Source: Chara braunii (lineage: Eukaryota > Streptophyta > Charophyceae > Charales > Characeae). From it: a stretch of 40,201 bases of DNA. The DNA lies in the NCBI GenBank assembly GCA_003427395.1, contig BFEA01000190.1, forward strand, positions 2,194,368 to 2,234,568, in the 5' to 3' direction. Below, piece after piece: positions 17,985 to 27,895 of this stretch. The position numbers were made by a program, and so were the translations under genes. Position 1 is the stretch's first letter. Each line of letters starts with the position of its first letter. Under the pieces are notes generated by a model, which did not search any database, was not told the DNA's origin, and saw nothing but the letters and a program-made list of their open reading frames with translations.

Positions 17985-18420
17985 CCTCGCACACACCACG
18001 CACCCACCCACGCACTCCCACCCACGCACGAGCCGCATGCACACGCACCCACACATGCCCACCTATGCCCGTCCATCTACGCACACCCGCCCACACATGC
18101 CCACCCATGCCTGCCCACACATGCCCACCCACGCCTGCCCACACGCATGCCCACGCATGTACACCCACCCATGCACACACACCCATGCATGCATACCCAT
18201 CCACGCCCGCACATGGATGTACCCATGCACGCAGGCGCACACACACACACACCTGCGCCCTGGTCCAGAACCCCCTGCTCACACCCACCCACTTGCACCC
18301 ACCCGCCCGCACATGTCCGCCTGCTCACGCCCGCTGACACGCGCGCGTGCCCTGCCACCCAGTGACCGCCATGGCCACCCCCTCGCGCACAGATGCACAC
18401 ACACACACACACACACTCAC
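17985..18420. repeat. CACCCA/CACGCATGCCC minisatellite
   Basis: The sequence is over 400 bp of degenerate CCCACCCATGCC and CCCACACATGCC units with CA runs. Strand composition is strongly skewed (few T, fewer G). Both-strand open frames (Pro-Thr-His and Gly-Trp-Val) are composition artefacts. Confidence 0.85.
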
Positions 18421-18648
18421 CAGAAAAACATTGACGACCCCTTTGTTTGGAGATGTGCCGCACCACGTGCGCACGCCTGCATGTGTTGTGCAGCGCGCAT
18501 GCGTGAGTGGTGCGCACGTGGTGTGCCAAAAGTATGCTTAAGAGTAGTTGTAGGTAGACAGTGAAAGGTGAATTGAGAGAAGCATATTGCCTCGTCTTTT
18601 TGAAAAGAAAAAAGACAAAAACTCCAAGCAAAGTCTGTTTACATGGTT

Positions 18649-18770
18649 GGCCCAGACACCGGACCCGGACCCATGTCTGGATCGAACCGGACGTACAGTC
18701 AACCGGACATCCGGACATCCGAACCCGGACAGTCCGGTTGGGTGAACGAGTGTCCGGATGTCCAGATTAA
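18649..18770. repeat. CCGGAC-rich minisatellite
   Basis: CCGGAC or its inverse GTCCGG occurs about ten times in 120 bp, including back-to-back CCGGACATCCGGACATCC. Similar units appear near 22690-22745. Confidence 0.7.
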
Positions 18771-19234
18771 AACACACACACACACAACTTTGGGTGATGT
18801 GGTGCGTCTGGATCCATCAGTCAAAATTTAATGCATCCTGGGCAGACTGTCGGGGTTCAAACTCCTGATGAGTAGTGAAAGTCCGACAGAACAGTTAGTG
18901 TATAGCGAATATGACAACCCACACACACAGATAAACACCAGCACAAGTTCGTGGGCACGCTAATAAAATTAGAAATAACGTACCAGATCTCTGTGAGGCC
19001 ATGTTGATGGGCTTGACGCTGTCACTCACAACACAATCGCCTTCAAGAAGTTTTAGGAGGGCAGTGGTGTCCTATGAATCTCTTCTGGCCCGTGCACCTC
19101 ACCAAGGGGCTAGCTTTTTGTAGTTGCTGCGAGCAATGGGAGGTCTTTTCAAGTCACCTTTATCCTTTCCATCTCACTTTAGCAGCATATGATGTCAAGG
19201 TTGTCGTCTCCGAGCTCTAGTAAGGTACTTATAG

Positions 19235-19265
<31 letters not shown>

Positions 19266-19328
19266 GGTATTCTTTCTTTGTTCGTTTTCCTCTTTTTAAA
19301 CCAGGGGATGAGTTTGGTGGAGATAGCG
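18771..19328. other. spacer; possible SINE B-box
   Basis: A short (CA)n lies at 18771-18786. GGTTCAAACTCC at 18854 resembles a pol III B box, but no matching A box is clear. A T-run occupies 19239-19264. No gene is seen. Confidence 0.4.
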
Positions 19329-19394
19329 GTTTGGCAGTTGGATCAGGAGATGGCGGGAGCGGTTTGGCAGTTGGATCAGGAGATGGCGGGAGCG
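19329..19394. repeat. 33-bp tandem duplication
   Basis: GGTTTGGCAGTTGGATCAGG then AGATGGCGGGAGC is present twice, starting at 19329 and 19362. Confidence 0.9.
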
Positions 19395-19872
19395 GAGCGT
19401 CTTGTGATGATCTGCAGGGTTTGGTGATTTCACGCAGTTCAAGGCAATTTCACGAGGCGATGGGAACTCGGCGTGCAGCAGCTTCTTGAAGTCGTCATCC
19501 TAAGTACTGCTCTAAAATTCCCATTGTGTCTCAAGGCTTCGCTTTCAATAGTGTTTTCTGATTTGGTTGTTCCACGATAGTCGGCTCAACTTTCTATTAC
19601 CTATTTGTTTTTTCCATGTCGTAATCCTTGATTTTCATCAAAATGATGACGATCTAATTTAGTGTTTTCTAATTTGGTGCTTGATTTTGTATTACCTGTT
19701 TGTCTTTTCTATGTCGTAATCCTTGATGTTCATATGATGACGATCTAATTTAGATTTTCTGAATTTCGAATTAGTCTTGATTGTTTCCGAAACAACTTAT
19801 GGGCAATATTTTCCAATTGGAGATTCGTAAATCGGAGTTTTGCTCTAATCTCAAAAGAGGAGTACCGAAAAC

Positions 19873-20074
19873 GATTGGCAAATTGGTTCTTCAATCTGAA
19901 TTGATGTCTTATAGCTATCAAATCTGATTTGATGGTTGGATTCTCTAGCTCTGTATTCTCAATTCGATGCTCAGATTGGTAAATTGGTTCTTAAATCTGA
20001 ATTGATGTCTTACAACTATCAAATCTGATTTGATGGTTGGATTCTCTAGTTCTGTAGTCTCAATTCGATGCACA
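19873..20074. repeat. 101-bp tandem duplication
   Basis: GATTGGCAAATTGGTTCTTC to TTCGATGC is repeated from 19974 with about eight differences. A smaller related duplication, CGTAATCCTTGATNTTCAT, is at 19620 and 19711. Confidence 0.85.
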
Positions 20075-20980
20075 TAGTTGATTTGAAGTGGTGTGTTCTG
20101 ATTTGAGTCCTTAGATTGTTTCGAGTTTTTTGGAATCTCTAGTATTAGTCTGTTCTTGGGTGCATGGAAATTTTGAGGCTCGTCATGAGGTTTTGTAGGG
20201 TTTGGGCTCACAAGTATTGATCGGGATTATTTCCTCAGGATTGGAGCTCCTTCCTGCGAGCGTTACACAAGGTGGGAGGTGTTGTCCTTGAGAGGGTAGG
20301 GGCGTTATTGTGGGATTGTCCTTTTTTGGGCCATGCTCAGTTTTGGGTCAGATCAGCATGGCGGTTGGGGAGAATGGACAAGGGGCGCTGATTTTAGCAA
20401 GATGAGAGGTAGAGATTGTTGTTTCACTGGGAGGGGTTGGGACAGGAGGAAAGGGGAAACTCCAACTCTGCGGGGGCATACTCTAGGTGAAATTGTATGC
20501 AGCTGCAGCTGGATTGGTTGTATAGGGGGCTGTTCTAAACTGGGGCCGGTGAGGTGAGGGGGCACCTCCCGGCGGAGGCAGTGGAAGGACAGAGGGGCGT
20601 TTTTTAGGGGAGGAGTAATCTCGGGAACTTTCTTTATGAGTTCTTCATGTATAGCTGAGCTTCGAACAAACGTCGGAACCTCCACAAGATGAGATGTTAA
20701 TTTTCCCTCCCTTCCTCTCTTTTCGTGGGGGTAGAAGGGGATCCCTTTGCTGTTTGTGCCGAGTAAAATTTCGCGGACTTAGAAAATTCTTTGAATCTCT
20801 TAAAAGTTGGTCGCTGGTTGCAGGGGTTGGGCGGTGTATGGTTGAGTGAAACGCGTCCTGTGGTGAACGGGGCTAGCCAGCAGGATAGAGATAGGGCATA
20901 GTAGTGCTGGAGATGGTGGCTCTATCATGCACAAGCAGTTATCGGGTAGCTGAAATTCATGAATGAAAATTCTGAAGTGA
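20075..20980. other. no supported gene
   Basis: Open frames up to 110 codons overlap on both strands with no recognisable domain, and no intron-exon pattern is visible. Confidence 0.4.
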
Positions 20981-21370
20981 GAGTTTTGGGCAGTCTGAAA
21001 ATCCTGAATGGTCCTGAAGTGGTGAAAGGTCTGAAGACCCTGAAAACCACCTGTTTAGGGAGGCTGCATCCTGAAGTGGTGAAGGGTATCCTGAAGTGGT
21101 CAAGTGAGATTTTTGGGCAGTGTGAAAATCATGAATGGTCCTGAAGTGGTGAAAGGTGCGAAGACCATGAAAACCACCCTTCACCACTTGAGGATGCATT
21201 CTGCCTAAACAGATGGTTTTCAGGGTCTTCGGAGCTTTCACCACTTCAGGACCACTCATGATTTCCAAACCTGAACGGTCCTGAAGCGGTGAAAGGTCCG
21301 CAGACCCTGAAAACCACATGTTTAGGCAGGCTGCATCCTGAAGTGGTAAAGGGTGTCCTGAAGTGGTGAT
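20981..21370. repeat. array of CCTGAAGTGGTGAAAGG units in both orientations
   Basis: A module of CCTGAAGTGGTGAAAGGTCT, AGACCCTGAAAACCAC and GTTTAGGNAGGCTGCATCCT occurs directly near 21010, 21138 and 21278, and inverted at about 21175-21255. The inverted copy can fold on its direct neighbours into long hairpins. The array is non-coding. Confidence 0.85.
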
Positions 21371-22012
21371 GAAAAATACGACTGTTGTTAACCTTCTCTC
21401 CTATCATGGTAAGTCTTGTCGGAGGAGGGTCGAGAGGGATAAATAAATTGGTGCAACCAGGGCCTAAAGAAGATGGAGGTATCGAAACTACTCTTGTGGT
21501 AATGATTGGTGGCTCGATTGTTACCTATTGATGCCCACGGTCCCAGAGGTTTGCGAACGGACAGGGCCAAAACAACGCTGGTCGACGCTGGGGTCTGGTC
21601 GCGCTGCCCTGTAACTCGAGCCGTACGGGGGCAAGAGGCCTGGTAGAAAGATCTGGGGAGATGTCGAGGGTGGAAGGCACTCTACTGTCTGTTGGCAAGC
21701 TAGTACTCAGACGACGTTGGCCGGAGCTGGGGTGGGTTGCTTCACCCTGTAGCCCAGCAAGTGGGGGATTGTTCTGGAGTGGGTCGTACCACTCTGTAAC
21801 CTAGCAGTTGGGGGTGCGAGGTCTGGTAGAGACTGGGTATTGAGGATATGAGAGGCTGAGGAAGGTTTCGTGTTGGGTTGATGAATGTCACCAAGGTAGT
21901 TTGGTTCCCGATTGAAGTCTCCTAAGGATAGAAGGCTTGAGTTCTTTTCTATAGCCCCTCCGAGTCATGATTTTTGCTTGAATTTTTCTGAGAATTTCAA
22001 GTACGTGCATTC
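21371..22012. other. GC-richer spacer with diverged ~130-bp repeats
   Basis: CCCTGTAACTCGAGC, CCCTGTAGCCCAGCA and CTCTGTAACCTAGCA, each with a nearby GGGGG and (in two of the three) GGTCTGGTAGA/GGCCTGGTAGA, mark three diverged units between 21580 and 21835. No gene is supported. Confidence 0.45.
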
Positions 22013-22137
22013 TTAGTCAAAGCCAGGTAATGACCCCGGTAACTCATATGTTGTAAGATTCTGATGGGATGCTGGGCCCGATTCCCATCACGTGCTGCTC
22101 CCCACGAATAGACTGGAGCAATTGTTCCCCCCCCCCC

Positions 22138-22178
<41 letters not shown>
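22013..22178 (+). mobile_element. tRNA-like SINE with C/poly(A) tail
   Basis: The unit ends in a C-run (22126-22138) and ~38 A. It contains GGGATGCTGGGCCCGATTCC (22066), whose GGCCCGATTCC resembles a pol III B box, followed by CCATCACGTGC. Its last 35 bp before the tail are the inverse of the truncated copy at 12492-12525. The 5' limit is uncertain. Confidence 0.6.
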
Positions 22179-23721
22179 AGGAGAGGCAATCCGACACAAG
22201 GGACAAAGACCACAAGAAAAACGAGAAGGAATAGTGATGTTGGGGAGAGAGTAAAGGGGAAAGGGATCAAGGCGGGAAGGAAGCAGCAAAAGTCAAGGGT
22301 TGGATGTCAATGCATGAGAGGAGTGCAAGGTGAAATCCTCCAAAGGTCATCACGAAGGGAGACAAACAACAAAGAACGGAAAAAAGTAAGGTAAGATCTT
22401 TCCAGTTACGTACCCCGAAGGCATCAAGAGGAGAGGATGGGAATGACAGCGAAAATGGGAACCTCCCGCGGGGGGGGGGAACGAACACCTTAAACCTAAG
22501 TCGTGGTACTGCCCTCTGGAATTTTCCAACACCAGGCCCCTTCACGGCCAGTCCAGTCGAGCCGACAGTCCACCAAAAGTAACGAGAACCATTTTTTGGG
22601 GTCCCCCAAGCCCGGGAAAATGGCCTGGGGACCCCCTCAAAAAATTCCAAATTTCGTCAATCGAGGTCCAACCACACCCTCCAAACCGTACACCGGAGCC
22701 GGACATCCAGATCAGGACTGTTTGGATCGGGATCCGGATATTTGGTTGGCAACCAGGTTGTTTAACCTCTTTGTGCCAACACCCTCTCTTCCCTAATTTC
22801 CTTTGAGTACTGGTCGTTTCACGTGAATTCCACCCCAAGTTCCACATCAGCTCCACGTCAGCTAGACCGAGAAGGATCTGTAAAATCATGCCGAGGGTGC
22901 CAACTACACCACTGTCTAATTGCGTTGATGGTTTCAGCGGGTGCAACATGCACACAATTGCCTTTAGAACGGTTAGCTGACCTAAGCCAGACACTAACTG
23001 AAACCAAACGGAATCAAAACTGAACTAAAACCTGGTTCCACCCAGAGCTCTTGGCACCTCATTCGAGTACGAGGTCACTAAAGGTTAACGTCAAACTGAC
23101 CCTCCTCAACTTTCTCATTTCTTTGGGTGGGGGAAGGGGCTGGGGAGGTGCGGGGGTATGGGGAGGAAGGATCTTGCCTGATTCTAAAATGTCAGTGCAG
23201 CAGGAAACTAACTGGCACAGGGTACCGTTTTTTTTTTCTTCTTCAGTCTGTCAATCTTTTGCAGCGTCAGTTGGGATCATAATCCACAACGCTTACCAAC
23301 AAGTAGGAGATTGCCACGGTCGGTGCACATAGCTCACAGTAAATGTGTGCGAGGGTGCGTCTGCTTGAGGGTGTAAGCGTGTGTGAGAACTTGGCGCAGC
23401 GGAGGCAGAGCCAAAGAAGTCGAAGACCCGACTCCACCGATAGAATGTGTGTTGACTACGTATGCCTCCTACTACATATAGTTTGTGCCATGGTCTGATC
23501 ACTCGTAGCAATGTAAAGCATCACATCACCACTGTGCACAACCAAGATGGGCTATCGGGGAGTAGACCCAGTGGCTAGTATCGACCCAAGCTGCAACCGG
23601 TGGTATCATGACACTGAACGAAGGCAGTGTGCCTGCTCGGCGATTTTGATGAACATGAGCATTTTGTCGACCACAGTTCTGAGAAGGAGCATGTGAAAGA
23701 GGAGGATGACTAAATGACTAT

Positions 23722-23724
<3 letters not shown>
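22179..23724. other. no supported gene
   Basis: Several overlapping open frames up to 150 codons lack domains. A GGATCCGGATATTTGG-type block (22690-22745) relates to the CCGGAC repeat at 18649. CCACATCAGCTCCACGTCAG (22843) resembles the array at 37417. G-rich (23125-23165) and T-run (23228) tracts are present. Confidence 0.4.

Positions 23725-23815
<91 letters not shown>
23725..23815. repeat. (TG)n(GA)n compound microsatellite
   Basis: About 42 bp of TG passes directly into about 48 bp of GA. Confidence 0.96.
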
Positions 23816-23817
<2 letters not shown>

Positions 23818-24104
23818 AGTGATTTGTTGAGCATAGTTATGAGCAGGAACAGATGAAAGAGGAGGACGAGTAAGCATGATTGTTAAGCATAAGAAAGAAT
23901 GAGAATAAGAAGAGCACAAAGATTAAGACAAAGGAGGAGAGGTGGAAGATAATGGTGATGATAGTAAACATTGCATCTGATGAAAGCATGAAGGGAATGA
24001 TTTTGAGGCTCCCATTTCATGAGGAAGTTACGATCACCATGCTTATCAGTTGGGTGTGGAGGAGAAGAGCAGAAACAGGGAAAAAGAAAAAAAAAAAGCG
24101 GAGC

Positions 24105-24251
24105 CCTCAGGTCTCGGGTGAAGGGGAGAGAAGGATAATGGAAGATCCAAATTGCAGGGTTTTTCGCCGCATCGCCACAAGCAGTGTCATCGAAAATTTC
24201 GCGAACAAACAATGCAGGCTCATAATACAGAAAAAAAAAAAAAAAAAAAAA

Positions 24252-24283
<32 letters not shown>

Positions 24284-25250
24284 GGGGAAAAAAAAAAAAA
24301 AAAACTCAAAAAAGCACTACGAAAACCTATACGGAGCTTTCGGAGTTTGTCAAATATTTCTCCAAATTCGGTGTTTTTGCCAACTTTTTCGTTACTAGTC
24401 CAAATACATCGAAACTTAATACAGATATATCACAAGGAACATCCGGATCACACAAAAGAAATACGAGAAAAAAAGCAAAAATTCAAGAAAATATACCACT
24501 TTTTATGAAAAACTCACATATTAAGCATTAGTGATGCTCTACAATTGTATGATTAGACTGCAGCAAAAACTATACATATCAGTAATGCATAGCAAATCAC
24601 ATTTCGGTGAGCAATTAAACCATATATACTATAAATTACAAATATAGTGTTGATGTTATTTAATGGTAGCATATGGGCACAACTTGCAGCTTGCTCATTA
24701 CCGTCTTCTCTAGAACATAACGCATTTTGTGTTGTTTTCAAGAACTCCAAAAAAATTGATGATTTCAGCAATGAAAGAAGAAAAAGTGGATCCGCCAGGT
24801 CTGGGGTGAAGGGGAGAGACGGTAAATGGAAGGCCCAAAATTCAAGGTTTTTCGCCGCATCACTACAAACAATGTCATCGAACATTTCATGAAAAAAAAC
24901 TCGAAAACACAACAAAACCTTATACATAATAGTTTTTGGAATTTGTCAATTTTTTCTTTGAATTCATTGTTTTTGCCAACTTTTTCGTTGCTGGTCCAAA
25001 TACGTCAAAACTTAATATAGATATACCCTAAAGCACATATATATCACACAAAAAAAACATAATAAAAAAACAAAATTAAAAAAAATATATTTGTTTCGAT
25101 AAAAATTTCACTGAAAACGACACCACCTATAAACCATTAGTAGTGCTTTACAATTCTATGATGAGATCACTGCAAAAACTATACGTACCAGTAATACATA
25201 CCACATCACATTCTCATGAGCGATCATATTGTACAAACTATATATATATA
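24105..25250. repeat. ~690-bp diverged tandem duplication (family R2)
   Basis: Matching blocks recur at a near-constant offset. GGTGAAGGGGAGAGA lies at 24117 and 24805, TTTTTCGCCGCATC at 24160 and 24848, and TTTTTGCCAACTTTTTCGTT at 24371 and 24969. CAGTAATNCATA lies at 24580 and 25190. The first unit has an extra poly(A)-(CAA)n insertion. This is AT-rich and non-coding. Confidence 0.75.
24230..24303. repeat. poly(A)-(CAA)n-poly(A)
   Basis: An A-run to 24254 is followed by ten CAA units to 24283, GGGG and another A-run. It sits inside the first R2 unit. Confidence 0.9.
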
Positions 25251-26810
25251 TATATATGGTAGCCGGCATTCGTCCGGCACCGAACGGCTGAACTTGAACG
25301 CCCAAATGTTCGGGCCCCCTTGTAGACGAGTTCGGTCGTTCGAGTCAAACGCGGACCTCCCTCCTCCCCCCCCCAAAAAAAAAATAAAAATAAAAATGAA
25401 AAACTATATGTTACACAGCAAAATGAACTAAACAACATTTGCCTCAGCGTTACATTCAAAATTTTTACCAAATTTGAAATAAAAATATAATATGAAAAAT
25501 AAATAATAATAAAAAAAATAATAATAAATGAAGAGAAAATTAAAATCAGTGTGTGGGCGAGTATGTTTTAAACGCTGCCATTTTTGGCGATTTTCTTTTT
25601 TTTTTGGCTTAGTCAAATACCCTGAAAATTTATGAATGTACATCTCACATGATTCAAAAATCCTTTAAGAAACTCCAAAAAATAATAAAATTGTTCACAC
25701 TCCGAAATAAAGTTTAAACAAAAAGGGAAAACAGAAAAAATCAAAATAGTGAGTAGGCGAGCACGTTTTGACACCGTCGTCTTTGACGATTTATCTTTTC
25801 TTTGGGGCTTAGCAAAATTCCTTCATAATTTGCACACTTGTACCTTACATCATAAAGAATTCATAAAAAATATTTCAAAAAAATAAAATAATGTTTAGAC
25901 CTCGAAATATATTTTGGTGGGGGACAAACTCCTTCAGGTTCGGACCCCGAACGGTACCCCAAACGTACGGAGGTCGGCCCAGGGGCCTCCGTACGTATGG
26001 GCTGGTAACCATGTGTATATATACATATATGTATAGGGTAACCGGAGTTCGGGACGGGCCCAACGCCCAAACCTAAACGCCTGAACCCGAACGCCCGAAC
26101 GTATGGGACCCCTTGGGGATGCGTTCGGTCGTTTGCGCCGAACATGAACCTGCAAAAAAAAAAAAAAAAAAAAAAAAAANNNNNNNNNNNNNNTATGTTA
26201 TGAAGAAAAATAAAATAAACAACATGTGCCCGAGCGTTACATCCAAATTCCTTACCAAATTTAAAATAAAAATAAAATCCAAAAAATAAAACTAATAACG
26301 AAAATAAGAAAGAAAAAAAAAATCAAATTAGTGCATGAGCGAGCACGTTTTTGACACCGCCATCTTTGGCGATCTTTCAATGTTTTTTGGCACAACCAAA
26401 TGCCCTAGAAATTTACAGATGCGTACTTCATATAATAAAAAAATCATTAAAAATTTTTCAAAACATAATAAAATTGTTTAGGCCCTGCAATAAAGTGAAA
26501 AAACAAAAAGTATAAAGTGAAAAAAAAACAAAATAGTGAGTGGGCGAGCATGTTTTGACACCTCCATCTTTGGGGATTTTTAATTTTTGTTTGGCTAAGC
26601 AAAATGACTTCAAAATCTATAGGCGCTTACCTCTCATCATAAAGAGCTCACAAAAAAACATTCAGAAAAAAAAACCTATTTTTAGGCTCCGAAATAGTTT
26701 TTGGTGGGGGCCGAACGCCTTCGGGTTCGGACCCCGAACGGGACCCCGAACGCCCGTACGTATGGAGGTCTCAGCCCGGGGACCTCCGTACGTACGGGTT
26801 GGTGACCTTG
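25235..26810. repeat. ~785-bp tandem duplication with internal ~200-bp dimers
   Basis: Two units (25235-26022 and 26023-26810, approximate) share a TATATA start, a GAACGCCCGAACG-type GC island and AACAACATNTGCC. Both carry two GCGAGCACGTTTTGACACCG-type blocks ~200 bp apart (25555/25757 and 26339/26541). Both end in GGTTCGGACCCCGAACGG followed by CCTCCGTACGTA. The GC islands alternate with very AT-rich DNA. Confidence 0.75.
26180..26193. other. short assembly gap (14 N)
   Basis: The gap follows an A-run at 26155-26179 and marks a homopolymer that the assembler did not cross. Confidence 1.
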
Positions 26811-26844
26811 TTGAAAATACCTTGACATTTCTTGATAATTTATC

Positions 26845-26931
26845 GGCGGAGAGGGAGAAGAGGACAACAAACGAGGGGTTGCGACAAATTGTTTCGTCGG
26901 AGTTGCACCGACTCATCAGGAAGCTGTATAT
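26845..26931. repeat. interspersed repeat R1, copy 3
   Basis: GGAGAGGGAGAAGAGGACAA followed by CAAACGAGG, and later GACTCATCAGGAAGCT, matches 11915-12008 with a deletion. Confidence 0.6.
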
Positions 26932-27019
26932 ATATAGTAGAAGCCATACATAGTCAATCCATAGTGAATGATACCTATGCTTTATAATTTTTTGTTGAAA
27001 CAATGGCACAAACTACAGT

Positions 27020-27145
27020 ACATATTGTATACGTAGTGTTCGGTATGCTTATGTTACTAGTACATATTGTATACGTAGTGTTCGGTATGCTTATGGTACT
27101 AGTACATATTGTATACGTAGTGTTCGGTATGCTTGTGTTTTTTCT
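27020..27145. repeat. 42-bp unit repeated three times
   Basis: ACATATTGTATACGTAGTGT then TCGGTATGCTTATG starts at 27020, 27062 and 27104 with only one or two changes. The unit is a multiple of three, so one frame stays open (HIVYVVFGML three times), but nothing else supports a gene. Confidence 0.92.
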
Positions 27146-27895
27146 TTTCTTTTTTAAAAAACAATGTTATAATAGGGAATTTCACTTTAGGCAAGGGACT
27201 TCACAATTCTACCCAGTGAGTAATAGGGTCATTTCCTAGTTTCGGCTTTGCTGGAAACTGGGTGTAACGTCCAAATTGAAGTCCTACTTTGACCAATATG
27301 AGTCTCAGCAAGTCTTTGTTCTAAATTTTCATCACGATAGGTCTCGAAAAAGTCCAAACTGGATAGACGGGTTTTTCACTGCATACTCTTAGATCTTCAA
27401 CTAAATAGACGAATAAAAACCACCATGGATACATTTTCAGTCTACTTTTTGCCTTGTTTATGCTTGTTGCAACAGAAACCCCACTATGACAAACTTTAAT
27501 CCAATCATGTCTGGGTTCTAATTTGTTTAGTCGATGGATACTAAAGTAGCTTAACCTGCGTACATAGGTTTCCCACCACCCACTCGTAGATCTCAGAAAT
27601 CGGTATAATAGCAACGTTGATTCGACTATTAGAGATCATTATTGATACAGTTTAAGGTTACTTCATGTCGTGTCGTGCTTATGCTAGCCACTCTATATTG
27701 AGTACAAGCTAATGAAACTTTCACCTCTGACTGTAACACTTACACTACCTCCGTAGCGTTTATGACCATAGATACAACGTTACCTCACAGGGCATTATCC
27801 TTATGAGCGGATGACAAAATATAATTTTCATAAACTTTATCGGCCCAGCAAAACTACAACTCTAAAATCTAACCCCCAAATTAGTATAGATAGAT
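27146..27895. other. AT-rich spacer, no supported gene
   Basis: The sequence appears unique and carries no ORF with recognisable features. Confidence 0.45.

Larger units (their letters stand above)
19341..21055. other. source segment of the 1,715-bp artefactual duplicate
   Basis: Every base compared equals 32128-33842 at a constant offset of 12,787. It is non-coding AT-rich DNA, then a GC-richer part (20,200-20,900) without domains. The frame at 20333-20557 and its antisense have no recognisable product. See 32090-32127 for why the second copy is judged an artefact. Confidence 0.9.

Noticed and set aside
17640-18718. Long Pro-Thr-His and Cys-Gly-Trp frames up to 268 codons
   Set aside because: All depend on the CACCCA minisatellite and overlap on both strands with no domain.
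18865-18880. CTGATGA...GAAA resembling another hammerhead
   Set aside because: Only five bases separate the two core motifs, so stem II cannot form, and no UH with a matching stem III/I follows.
21031-21044. CTGAAGA...GAAA inside the 21-kb array
   Set aside because: The intervening four bases give no stem II. The motif is part of the repeat unit only.
22267-22994. Minus-strand frames of 127 and 150 codons
   Set aside because: No recognisable domain, and they cover CCGGAC repeat relatives and low-complexity sequence.
27003-27239. 78-codon frame with a repeated hydrophobic peptide
   Set aside because: Openness follows from a 42-bp unit divisible by three. No flanking support is seen.
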